A model generated the notes under the pieces. The model was not told the DNA's origin and did no database searches. It saw nothing but the letters and a program-made list of their open reading frames with translations. Shown here piece after piece: positions 7,300 through 14,414 of a stretch of DNA of 14,414 nucleotides; within the stretch, counting starts at the first letter, position 1, and each line of letters starts with the position of its first letter. Made by a program: the position numbers and the translations under genes. The stretch comes from Larix sibirica (lineage: Eukaryota > Streptophyta > Pinopsida > Pinales > Pinaceae), in the NCBI GenBank assembly GCA_004151065.3, contig NWUY0300007376.1, positions 105,081 through 119,494 on the forward strand, written 5' to 3'.

Positions 7300-9363
7300 C
7301 TAATTCTTTCACTGTGAGATTTTCTTAGGCTCAATGATCTGATGTGTTCCAGAATTTCACACTAAAGGCCATAAATTGATACCAAGAGTTGGATAGGAGG
7401 GAGACATCATTTGTGTACCCTTATGCTCAAGAAATCAATAGGTTTTATCTATGAGTCTTTGTGGCCTTCAGATCTACATAAACTATTAGTTTATCCATAT
7501 AACTTTTATGTGGGATTTGATATTTAAAACTTGTTTTCTCATTCCTTGATGCATATGGAGTTGGAGTCTTGAACGTGTCTTAAGTGACCAAGGATTGGAT
7601 GAACTTGGATGACAATGATGAGAGGTGTGGATAACAACCTTAGGTATTATATTTTTTGTTATTTCAATAAAATGTAGATCTTTCTTCTCCAACCACACCC
7701 CCCTTCATTAATTAGGTCTTCATTAATTATTGTTTCAATTAGCATTTAGATGGGTGAATCAATTTGATTGATGAATTGGTTAAAATTTAGTAATGTGTTT
7801 ATATTTCTCTTGTGTAACCATTTAGGTTTGAGGAAGGTATGTTTCTCTATTGTGCTTGTAGGTTTTAGAGTTCAAATCTAATTGGAGATGAGGTAGATCT
7901 AGATCGACATACAAAGGATCTCTTTGGACAACCTTTATAACCATTTATTTTTCCTTCCTTTCACTCACTAGTTTCTTACAAATGATTAACATCTAGATTT
8001 TGGGAAAGAGATTGTTATTCTTTGAATTTGATCTATAGTTTCAATGCTAGATATTAGGATGTTTTTATCTATAATAGAATTGGTAACTCCACTGTGGATG
8101 AACTCCTTGAATCCTTCACATTAGGGTTTCTTGTTGGTGTTTTCTAACCTAATTTAGGGTACATGGTCGTATATATTGTTAGATTTTTCTTTACTTTTTG
8201 TTGGTCATCTCGAAAGAAAACCTTTTTGATCTTTTGCGTACCTTTAAGAATTTTATAGAGTAGATATGCACTCTTATGTGATCACACAAACATCCCATGC
8301 ACCTTTCCTTCGAGACAGAAGAATATTAGATTCCCTCTTCATGATTAAGGAAAAGGATGTCCAACACTCCTTCTACAAAGCATAATAGCATCTTTGTCTT
8401 AGTGATCTCTTTTCTGCATCTTCTTTCCTTCTGTCTAAGTTTCAGTCTCTATTTCTTGGGTAGGCTGAAATTTTAGGACCTACATTTACAAAGTATTGAC
8501 TAGTTTTGTGCTTGAGTAGTGCAATTGCATTTACCCATAAGAAAAGAAAGAAAAAACATTTCCTATTGCATTTCAATTCCTAGTCATAGTTCTCTGATTA
8601 TTCATTAGGAAAAAGGAAAAAACGGCTTCACAAGTTTCAATACATTGATTTATTCCTTGAGGCATTATTCATAAATTGATTTGAACATGTGGATTCATTT
8701 GAAAAATCTAGTATAATTTGCTTTGTTCAATTGTCAATATCTTTACAGGTTCAGTGTTCTTATCAATTCGAAACATAATCAAGTATCATCCATATCCTTG
8801 AGTTGAGTAAACAACGACCATTAAAAATGAACGATAATAAAATCAGCTAAACTCATTTTTCTTTGATAAAAAACTCATAATTAGTCTAGGATCCATGACC
8901 TTGGTTGTAGGTTTGCGGAATAAATTCTCCAAGGATACATAAAAAACTAGGAACTGAATAATTGAGTGTAAAATCCATTAGTAGAAAGAAATGCGTGTTG
9001 GAAAATCACACCTCACACACACGTCCACCATGAGATCAAGCTAAGTAAGTGATTGATATTATCCCCTCGTTTACTTGCTTGGTGGGCTATGTGAGTACAT
9101 GAGCTTAGGTGAAGTGGAAATTCCTTGAGGTGACACCATTTATCTCTAGAGTTTTGGGTCTAGGTATCAATCCTATGTTCCCTTCCCATTGGCAGACACC
9201 TAACCCATGATTGATCCACTCAATTGTAAATTGCAAAGTGGTATCTACAATTTCATTTCCTAGGATCTCCACCTAGGTGATTAGTAGTGGGAAGTGCTTG
9301 TGGTACCTAAAACAAACGACCTCGGATCCCCTAGAGGGTGCCCACCTTCACGAGGGTAATTTT
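7300..9363. other. Non-coding AT-rich stretch upstream of the copia element
   Basis: No gene, RNA or element end was recognised. A minus-strand open frame at 7486-7698 (70 codons) has no motif. Minor features are the word CTTCATTAATTA twice at about 7702-7731, and CCTAGG twice at about 9260-9276 around a short spacer. The bases just before 9364 should hold one half of the target-site duplication, but the other half lies beyond the window. Confidence 0.5.
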
Positions 9364-9618
9364 TTTTGGAAATATTGTTTTCATTGATTTCAAATGAAAG
9401 TGGAGACTAAAGATGTCCAAGATAAATATTGAAAGATGGAGATTAATGGAAATATTGTTTTTGGATTCTTGATGCTCAGTTTGGATACTCTATCTTTGAA
9501 GGAATTTTTACTCTGGATACCTAGATCAAATGGGAGTATTGGTTACATGGTTGGAAATATTTTTTCGAGACCTTTACAATGATATATGGAACTCCCTCTA
9601 AATCCGTAGGAATGAGGA

Positions 9619-9627
9619 TATATAAAA
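9619..9627 (+). promoter_or_regulatory. Alternative TATA-like box in LTR B
   Basis: TATATAAAA here is a good plant TATA match. The aligned site in LTR A reads TATATGAAA, so it is not conserved. It is probably secondary to the box at 9721. Confidence 0.35.
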
Positions 9628-9720
9628 GGATTTGTAAAGTTATCCCAACCGTAATTTTAGGCCGACTCTGTCAGGATATTGAGCAATGTTAGGTCGGCCC
9701 AGAAAGTGATTTAAGAAGAG

Positions 9721-9728
9721 TATAAATA
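9721..9728 (+). promoter_or_regulatory. TATA box of LTR B
   Basis: TATAAATA is conserved with TATAAAT in LTR A (5374) inside otherwise variable sequence. Transcription would begin about 30 bp downstream, near the CTCCTCATTT word also conserved in LTR A. Confidence 0.65.
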
Positions 9729-10164
9729 AAAGGAGGTGCTCCTCATTTGTTTATTCACTCATCCACTCATGGAGATCTTAAAAAGGTGTGCACTTGTGGA
9801 AGAGAAAGGTCTTCTATGGTTTGAAGATGTTTTCTGGGTTTTGATGATATTTTCTTGAAGGTTTTTCTTATGGGTTTCTAAGGTTGTCTAAAGAAGAGAA
9901 GGCACACCTTGTGAATATGAAGGGTTGTTTTCTTGAAATTTATTCTTTGGATGAGGCTAAGATAGAAGGTGATTATGTCATATTTTGGAGCTGACTTGAA
10001 GGTGATCATATGACATAATTAGGGCTAATTATGGTGCAGATCGAAGGAAATTTTTGAAGCAGATTATGATGCATCTGTAGAAAGACTTGTTGTCTATTGG
10101 AAGAGTGTAGATTGGCATAGGGTCAAAACACAGAAGGAAGTATAAGGAGAAGAAAAAACAGAAG

Positions 10165-10197
10165 AAGCAGTAGTAGCAATAGCAGTAGTAGCAGCAA
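10165..10197. repeat. AGC/AGT-rich trinucleotide run
   Basis: An imperfect run of AGC, AGT and GAA triplets directly precedes the hairpin array of LTR B. It stands in the place where LTR A has its 42-bp and 17-bp arrays, so this part of the LTR is prone to repeat turnover. Confidence 0.7.
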
Positions 10198-10376
10198 GAG
10201 ATTGGTGTCTCCGGTAGGTCAGTGCCTACATATTATTGAGTTGGTGCTAAGTTGAAGAGATTGGTGTCTCCAGTAGGTTGGTGGCTATGCATTGTTGATT
10301 TGGTGATTATTTGAGGGGATTGATGTCTCTAGTAGGTTGGTGCCTACAAATTTTGTAACAGTTGGTTGGTTCCTAC
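10198..10376 (+). repeat. TTGGTG-loop hairpin array in LTR B
   Basis: Centres are at 10202, 10219 (TCAGTG), 10241, 10261, 10278, 10300, 10320 (TTGATG), 10337 and 10366 (TTGGTT). Intact stems are GAGA/TCTC at 10198-10211 and 10257-10270, and GTAGG/CCTAC at 10214-10229 and 10332-10347. The stem at 10297-10308 is GAT/ATT where the LTR A equivalent is GAG/CTC, so both sides of its innermost pair have changed together. Others are damaged: GTAGG faces GCTAT at 10273, TGAG faces CTAA at 10237, and GTTGG faces CCTAC at 10361. The order and 59-bp unit match LTR A. Confidence 0.8.
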
Positions 10377-10533
10377 ATGAATTTATAAAGATAAGTTTTG
10401 TGGTTTTCTCCCAAAAGGGTTTCCATTTTAAATTGTGTGTACTGTGATTTGGGTTTATGTGTATTTATTGTTTCAAAGTAAAAAAGTATCTGATACTGAC
10501 CCCCCCTCTCAGTATAACCATAATTCCAACAAT

Positions 10534-10548
10534 TGGTATCAGAGCAGG
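10534..10548 (+). other. Primer binding site (initiator Met tRNA)
   Basis: TGGTATCAGAGCAGG lies two bases after the LTR terminus. Plant copia elements typically carry TGGTATCAGAGC, complementary to the 3' end of initiator methionine tRNA, at this position. The first 12 bases are a perfect match. This fixes the element's orientation and its 5' LTR boundary. Confidence 0.93.
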
Positions 10549-10562
10549 TTCCTTCAAAATAA

Positions 10563-10910
10563 ATTAACCACTGGAAGGAAGAACTCAAGCATAGTTTCAG
10601 CATAGACAGATCCCCTTTATTCAATGGAACAAGCTATCTATTCTAGAGCATAAAAATGAAGACATATTTGATGGCCCTTGGATTTAATATCTGGGAATTA
10701 GTCACAGCAAGAGCTACATATGAGTCACAATAAAACAATAAAAAAGCAATGAATGCCATCTTGAGCATCTTACCAGATTTTGTAATTGACAAGGTAAAGA
10801 AGTGTACATCATCCAAACAAATTTGGGTCAAGCTACAAAATATTTATGAAAATAAATCCGATGATTGTTCCAGCTGTGCATCTGAGATAAAGAAGCACAA
10901 TTTGTGTTAA
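10563..10910 (+). pseudogene. gag: gag, N-terminal domain remnant
   Basis: In one frame this reads as the N-terminal domain of plant copia Gag: RSPLFNGTSY, then KMKTYLMALGFNIWELV, then NNKKAMNAILSILPDFV and SKQIWVKLQNIYE. These fit the DUF4219/UBN2-type pattern (start of Gag, conserved Trp residues, the 'IWxxLxxxYE' helix). TAG at 10644 falls where the family usually has a Trp, and TAA at 10731 breaks the next linker. There is no ATG at the expected start; the frame opens at 10563 after a TAA. After YENKSDD the sequence jumps almost straight to the zinc-knuckle region in another frame, so roughly 200 codons of central Gag appear to be deleted. Gag is the structural protein of the particle. 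Confidence 0.8.
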
Positions 10911-11665
10911 TGCCAAAGGAAGGACCTGGAAAATACAAAGGTAAGATATCTTCCAAATGCTTTAATTGTGGTGAAATAGAACATTTTGCTACTAAATGTC
11001 CATATGCAAGGAAATACATTGATATTGAAGAAGAATCTCTCTCCATGGAAACAAAGTTGGTTGATGACGAATATGAAGACAATCAAATGTTAGATACATA
11101 AAATGAAGAACATTCTGAAACATATGAGGACGCTGATATTGAAGAGGAACCGATTTGTGATCTTGATGAAATCACAAAGCTCAAAAAAGAGAACCAGTCA
11201 CTAAGGGAACAACTGCAAAAGTATCAAGAAGAAGATCATAATTCAAAAGAAAAAGAAGACCAGTTTTAGAAACTTGAAGTAGAAATTACCTCTCTAAGAA
11301 AGGAATTAGAAGAGAAAGCTACCCATCTTAGCACAAACTTGAAGCTTGAAAAGAATATTATAATTCAAATGGAAGAGGCAAGAAAAGTTGCAAAATTTTT
11401 GACAAGGCAACTAAAAGAGAAGGAAGAAATTTGTCAAGAACAATAACTTGAGATTGTTTCTCTAAGAAAGGATTTGGAAAAGATAGTCACCACAAACTTG
11501 AAGCTTGAAAAGAGTTCAACAATTCTAGTTGAAATTCTAATTTTTCAAAGATCACGACTTGATAAGATTGGTTTTGGGTATGACAACAATCAGAAGAGCA
11601 TTAAAGAAGCGAAAGTTCCAAGCTACCAGAGAAGAGAAGTGAAGAGAAACCTAGAAGCTATGTAG
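10910..11665 (+). pseudogene. gag: gag, first zinc knuckle and coiled coil
   Basis: The frame changes at about 10905. The text KEGPGKYKGK leads into CFNCGEIEHFATKC (10958-10999), an intact CX2CX4HX4C nucleic-acid-binding knuckle. An acidic linker follows, then a long Glu/Lys/Leu-rich helix with coiled-coil spacing, ending in a conserved-looking QRSRLDKIGFGYD. In-frame stops are at 11099 (TAA), about 11268 (TAG), about 11444 (TAA) and 11663 (TAG). The coil contains an internal duplication: TSLRKELEE and NLKLEK in the first unit, VSLRKDLEK and NLKLEK in the second. The two units are offset by 168 nt at the left words and 159 nt at the right words. By position this is the C-terminal half of Gag. 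Confidence 0.8.
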
Positions 11666-11939
11666 ATGTTCTTAGAAGCTCCAATAAAAGAAAATACAAC
11701 TATCAACACGAGTCAGACATGCATAAAATCAGAGGAGTTGCACCACCAAGAAGATATTATACATCGAGGTATCAAAATGTCATTCATAGTTTTAGTTATA
11801 GTTGTAATAATTTTGGACATAAAGTTGTAGATTGCAGAGCTTATGCAAGAAATTGTCAAGTGAAAAATAGAGGTGTTTACATGCCTCCCTACAAGGTTGA
11901 ATGTTACAAATGTCATAACAATGGACACATAGCAAGGAC
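11626..11939 (+). pseudogene. gag: gag, second and third zinc knuckles
   Basis: After another frame change near 11626 the frame reads SEEKPRSYVDVLRSSN, then a basic stretch, then two knuckle sites. The first (11794-11835) reads SYSCNNFGHKVVDC, so its first Cys is Ser and it cannot bind zinc normally. The second starts at 11902 as CYKCHNNGHIAR, but one base is missing near 11938. Its last Cys (TGT at 11940) is therefore reached only in the next frame. The linker AYARNCQVKNRGVYMPPYKV between them is typical of plant copia Gag with several knuckles. No stop occurs within this stretch, so it is the best preserved piece. Confidence 0.8.
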
Positions 11940-12262
11940 TGTAGAAGTAGCATAACAAGAGTTTATAGACATGGAATTAAAAAGGCATGGAAAAGGAAAC
12001 CGAGACAAGAAGAACATACAACTATGCTGGCATAGATTGCACAAAACAATGAACACAAATTGAGTATTAATGATGGATTCTCAAGGAGAAATTAAAACAC
12101 ATAAAATTATAGCATCATATGTTATAATTGCAACAATTATGGACATATAACAAGACTTTGTAGAAGCAATTTCAGAAGAAATGAGAAAGAGAATAACCAT
12201 GTCAAACATAACGAGAAATGCACCAAAGTATGGAGGAGGAAATCATCAGAGCAAAAGTAGGA
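11937..12262 (+). pseudogene. gag: gag, C-terminal part with fourth zinc knuckle
   Basis: This continues from the third knuckle after the one-base loss. A basic segment (HGIKKAWKRKPRQEE) is interrupted by TAG at 12033, TAA at 12093 and TAA at 12102. Then comes CYNCNNYGHITRLC (12120-12161), a fully intact CX2CX4HX4C knuckle, followed by KVWRRKSSEQK and TAG at 12258. The pattern 'knuckle, then KxWxRK' occurs twice (after knuckle three and after knuckle four). This suggests that the knuckle-plus-basic-tail module was duplicated in this lineage. The same frame runs directly into the protease. Confidence 0.75.
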
Positions 12263-12480
12263 AGATCGTGGACCAACAATATATGATGATAGTGGATGTT
12301 CAAGACACATGACATGGAACTAGACCAAGTATTTCATTTTGAAGAAGGACAACAAAGAGAGTGTAATGTTCGAAAAAAAGAGCTCTATGACAAATGATGA
12401 TGAAACATAAAATGTCATGTATGTTAAGGATTTGAAAGATAATCTTATCAGTCTTAACAATTGACTCTCAAATTTGCAAA
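12263..12480 (+). pseudogene. Retroelement aspartic protease remnant
   Basis: The frame reads TIYDDSGCSRHMTWN. Its DSG (12288-12296) is the catalytic motif of copia proteases, which usually read DSGxxxHMT in plants. About 40 codons later comes NVMYVKDLKDNLISL, matching the conserved 'V.YV..L..NL.S' end of the domain. In-frame stops at 12321 (TAG), 12408 (TAA) and 12462 (TGA) inactivate it. The enzyme would cut the Gag-Pol polyprotein into its parts. After about 12470 the similarity to any pol domain is lost. Confidence 0.82.
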
Positions 12481-13440
12481 ATGAAGAAGACCTCATAGCA
12501 AAGGAGGTGGATTTTGGGGAAAAAGGAACAAAAAAGTAAAAAATCCAGTCAGTCTTACAAGCCAATTTAGTTAGATAGTTCACAAGCAATGCATACTCTA
12601 GAGTTGAAAGAGGGAATGTTGGAGAAGGGTTATCAACAGAAGGAGAACTTGAGAATTTGGTGTATCCAGTTAACAACTTAAGTAATTATATACAAGACTC
12701 TAAAGAAGTTAGTTGAAGATGATGTCAACAAACTTATATAGTTCTTACTAGAAAGGTGTCATCTCAATCAGAGATGGAAGAGCTTTTATAAAATCAATAG
12801 AACCCAAGAATCGAATCAATTTGTTGAGCATGACAATAAATTAGACTCATCAAGATGCGATTGTTGCTCAACATTTGATCAAGAATATGCAAAGTGTTAG
12901 TGATTTTCTTGCAGCTGGTCTAGAAGAATCACATAATAATATGTTTACTCTTGAGGAAAGTGAGAAGCATAAAATAATATTGCAGTTCGTGATACAACAT
13001 TTTCTTCAAGAATAAAAAGATTAGTTCAAGAGGATTTCCAAGTGAAGAAGAAGAGCTCCAAGAAGCAATAAGGAAGAGTTTAAAAGATCTTCATGCACAT
13101 AGAGACAGAACATGATGAAGTCATTGGCTGCTAAGGTTTTTGAATTCACTGCATGATGGAAGAAAAGTGCAACAATGCTTTGGAAGTGTTTGTTCTAAGT
13201 AGCGAAAATGATAGACTTCAAGAATTAACCGAGCAAGATAACTCCCAGACATGACTATATAAAGCAACTGCAGATCATTTCCCTATAATTGTCCAAAGCT
13301 AACAATTGTTCCATCCATGTAGTTTAAAAGATCGATGCTTCCAAAGTAAAGGAAGAAGAGATAAATGTTAAAAGGATATGAAGCTGAAATAATGAAATGA
13401 TGACAAGCCTGGATCAAAATATGAAAACATTGACATGGTT
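12481..13440 (+). other. Unrecognised 3' internal region of the element
   Basis: Integrase should start here in a complete copia element. I find neither the HHCC/DDE integrase words nor any reverse-transcriptase motif on either strand. Short open stretches exist. At 12845-13015 one frame reads AIVAQHLIKNMQSVSDFLAA and onward to a TAA. At 12993-13112 another contains EEEELQEAIRKSLKDL, which fits the ubiquitin-interacting motif. The region may be captured foreign sequence, pol decayed beyond recognition, or a later insertion. Confidence 0.4.
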
Positions 13441-13653
13441 TAAGATCCCATGGTTTTTGATGAGAGTACTTCTGTGAGAGATGATTTGAATGTCTACAAG
13501 GTTGATTTCTCTGAGGCAGTTGAAGAGCGGGAGTTCAAGATTGAGTTTCCAGTGGCAATAGATGATAGCACTTGCAATAGACCATATATTTCTAAAGGCC
13601 ATGACAGAAGCTTCAACGAGGACGATTTACCCAAATGGATTAGTTGTTGTTGA
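13441..13653 (+). pseudogene. Possible integrase-RT linker remnant (weak)
   Basis: After TAA at 13441 the frame reads DPMVFDESTS and later NEDDLPKWIS before TGA at 13651. Copia polyproteins often have 'SRDVVFDE' near the integrase C terminus and a 'PKW' word shortly before reverse transcriptase, in this order and at roughly this spacing. The intervening residues do not match anything I recognise. It could equally be a chance open frame. Confidence 0.22.
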
Positions 13654-14364
13654 TATTAATCTAGCAAATCTATTTATAGGAAGATCAAGGTAAGCAACAT
13701 GTGGTTGTTTTACGAATCTAATTCAGATGAAGAAATCCTAGAAATGCCTGTGATCGTGAAGGTACTCTGCCAGAAAATTCAAGCAAAGATCCCTCCACAA
13801 GTAGCCATCAATACAAGAATTGAGGGCTATTGGTTCATAATAGAGAGAAGATGACAATGAGAGTAACAATAAAAAAAATTGTAGAATGCATAAAAGGATA
13901 AAAATGAGGGAGCATGAAGATAGGGGGAGTTACAAGAAAATTGCAGATACAAGAAAATATATAACAAAGAAAACAAAGCACAGTCTAAGAGGGAGTAGTC
14001 CTAAGGAGAAGCATAATTCTAGGGGGAGAACCCCTTGAAAATGATGAGGTGCTGCAGGTAGAGGGAGAATTTTCGACAGGAAAAAAAGTGCAAACACAAG
14101 GATAAGCATAAGCTCCAGGGGAGAAACCCTTTTCCATTGATGTTAAAGGGGGAGAAATTGCACAGGGGGATAAGTTACATATAATGAAACTACTCAAAGA
14201 TAGAATTGTGTAGAAAAAAAACCGCACATAAATAGAATTGCACAGAATCAAAACCACAGAGAGATAGAATTGTGTAGAAGCATAATTGCGCAAAGACAAA
14301 ATTGTAGACAAGGGGACTATCTATAGGTTTGTTTCATAATTGTCTAAAGGTTGCCATCAATGAC
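13654..14364 (+). other. Purine-rich 3' untranslated region with PPT-like repeats
   Basis: No coding sequence was recognised. From 13920 on, G-rich words resembling the PPT recur: AGGGGGAGTT (about 13922), AGAGGGAGTA (about 13989), TAGGGGGAGAA (about 14021), AGAGGGAGAA (about 14060), AGGGGAGAAA (about 14117), AAAGGGGGAGAAA (about 14146) and CAGGGGGATAA (about 14162). From 14198 to 14310, copies of TAGAATTGTGTAGA / TAGAATTGCACAGA / ATAATTGCGCAAAG alternate. The minus-strand open frame at 13985-14311 is a by-product of this purine bias. Confidence 0.6.
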
Positions 14365-14375
14365 AAAGGGGGAGA
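14365..14375 (+). other. Polypurine tract
   Basis: AAAGGGGGAGA is followed by one T and the 3' LTR start TGTTGG. This is the usual plus-strand primer site of plant copia elements, where the RNase-resistant purine tract primes second-strand DNA synthesis. Its position just before TGTTGG fixes the 3' LTR boundary. Confidence 0.9.
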
Positions 14376-14376
14376 T

Positions 14377-14414
14377 TGTTGGAAATATTGTTGTCATTGA
14401 TGTCAAAGGAAAGG
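14377..14414 (+). repeat. 3' long terminal repeat, first 38 bp only
   Basis: It begins TGTTGGAAATATTGTTGTCA and matches LTR B from 9364. Unlike the 5' copy it keeps the canonical TG start, which forms the inverted terminal pair with CCAACA. The rest lies beyond the window. Confidence 0.88.

Larger units (their letters stand above)
9364..10531 (+). repeat. 5' long terminal repeat ('LTR B'), 1168 bp
   Basis: The 3' end is fixed by CCAACA at 10526-10531, two bases before the PBS. The 5' end is fixed by alignment to the 3' LTR start TGTTGG at 14377; here it reads TTTTGG, so the terminal TG is mutated. The word GGAAATATTGTTT at the LTR start recurs at about 9449. Two TATA candidates exist (9619 and 9721). 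The transcribed part contains a short AGC/AGT-rich run (about 10165-10197) where LTR A has its long arrays, then the hairpin array (10198-10376) and the CCCCCCTCTCAGTATAACCA terminus shared with LTR A. Confidence 0.88.
9364..14414 (+). mobile_element. Ty1/copia-type LTR retrotransposon, defective, 3' end cut by window
   Basis: The order is 5' LTR (9364-10531), PBS for initiator Met tRNA (10534), gag, DSG protease, PPT (14365-14375) and the start of the 3' LTR (14377). The two LTR starts align over about 36 bp (GGAAATATTGTT, CATTGAT, TCAAA) with four differences. The internal region is 3845 bp. Gag and protease are recognisable but broken; integrase, reverse transcriptase and RNase H were not found. 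The superfamily call rests on the plant copia gag style (W-containing N-terminal domain, several CCHC knuckles), the DSGCSRHMT protease and the PBS. Any mobility would have depended on proteins made by related copies. Confidence 0.9.

Noticed and set aside
7370-7395. TGATACCAAGAGTTGG, resembling a PBS on the minus strand
   Set aside because: The reverse complement has TTGGTATCA but then diverges from GAGC, and no LTR terminus adjoins it.
10373-11082. Minus-strand open frames over the PBS, gag and zinc-knuckle region
   Set aside because: They are antisense to the recognisable gag remnant and its first knuckle; the sense strand explains the sequence.
11713-11958. Minus-strand open frame of 81 codons
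   Set aside because: It is the antisense shadow of the best preserved gag piece with knuckles two and three.
12320-12676. Minus-strand open frame of 118 codons, the second longest in the window
   Set aside because: Its upstream part is antisense to the protease remnant and its peptide is low-complexity Ser/Phe/Leu. No domain was recognised.
13985-14311. Minus-strand open frame of 108 codons
   Set aside because: It results from the purine bias of the PPT-proximal region, where the opposite strand lacks stop codons.
1-14414. CRISPR array, bacterial operon or integron-type system
   Set aside because: The repeats here differ in length and lie in LTRs; a PBS, PPT and plant copia Gag show a eukaryotic retrotransposon setting.

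Overview
The window is AT-rich, gene-poor eukaryotic DNA. It carries a decayed plant Ty1/copia-type LTR retrotransposon and fragments of related LTRs. The initiator-Met-tRNA primer binding site, the CCHC-rich plant copia gag and the long microsatellites point to a land plant with a large, repeat-filled genome. A conifer or similar would fit, but the sequence does not prove it. No intact host gene, tRNA or rRNA gene was recognised. Four isolated 'n' characters (4575, 5169, 6873, 7299) look like assembly joins, so the order of pieces between about 4.5 and 7.3 kb is not secure.

Layout. 1-4574 is non-coding. It holds short direct repeats (1233-1311, 1798-1852), a quasi-palindrome with a TCP-like core (1956-1980) and a diverged 74-bp tandem repeat (about 3790-4135). 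4576-7298 is a patchwork of LTR pieces. A 280-bp LTR-like segment occurs twice, almost identically (4889-5168 and 6967-7246), each time behind an (AC)n(AT)n tract. Between the copies lies a 5'-truncated LTR ('LTR A', 5170-6871) full of internal arrays. 7300-9363 shows no gene. 9364-14414 is one copia element: 5' LTR ('LTR B', 9364-10531, TG...CA ends decayed to TT...CA), PBS (10534-10548), a broken gag and protease (10563 to about 12480), about 1.9 kb with no recognisable integrase, reverse transcriptase or RNase H, then a polypurine tract (14365-14375) and the first 38 bp of the 3' LTR. The window ends before the 3' LTR and target-site duplication can be read.

The gag keeps four CCHC zinc-knuckle sites (two intact, two damaged), a coiled-coil segment with an internal duplication, and the protease DSG motif. 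It crosses at least ten in-frame stops and several frame changes, so the copy cannot encode its own proteins.

The most unusual structure is in the transcribed part of the LTRs. It is a row of small stem-loops, about 20 nt apart, that share one loop sequence (TTGGTG) while their stems differ and stay complementary. LTR A has eleven, LTR B about nine, and the fragment at 6874-6913 has two more. This looks like a conserved RNA, or possibly DNA, recognition array. Other notable items are a 12-bp inverted repeat flanking the PPT/3' LTR junction, repeated PPT-like G-rich motifs upstream of it, and a short ubiquitin-interacting-motif look-alike in the unrecognised 3' half.
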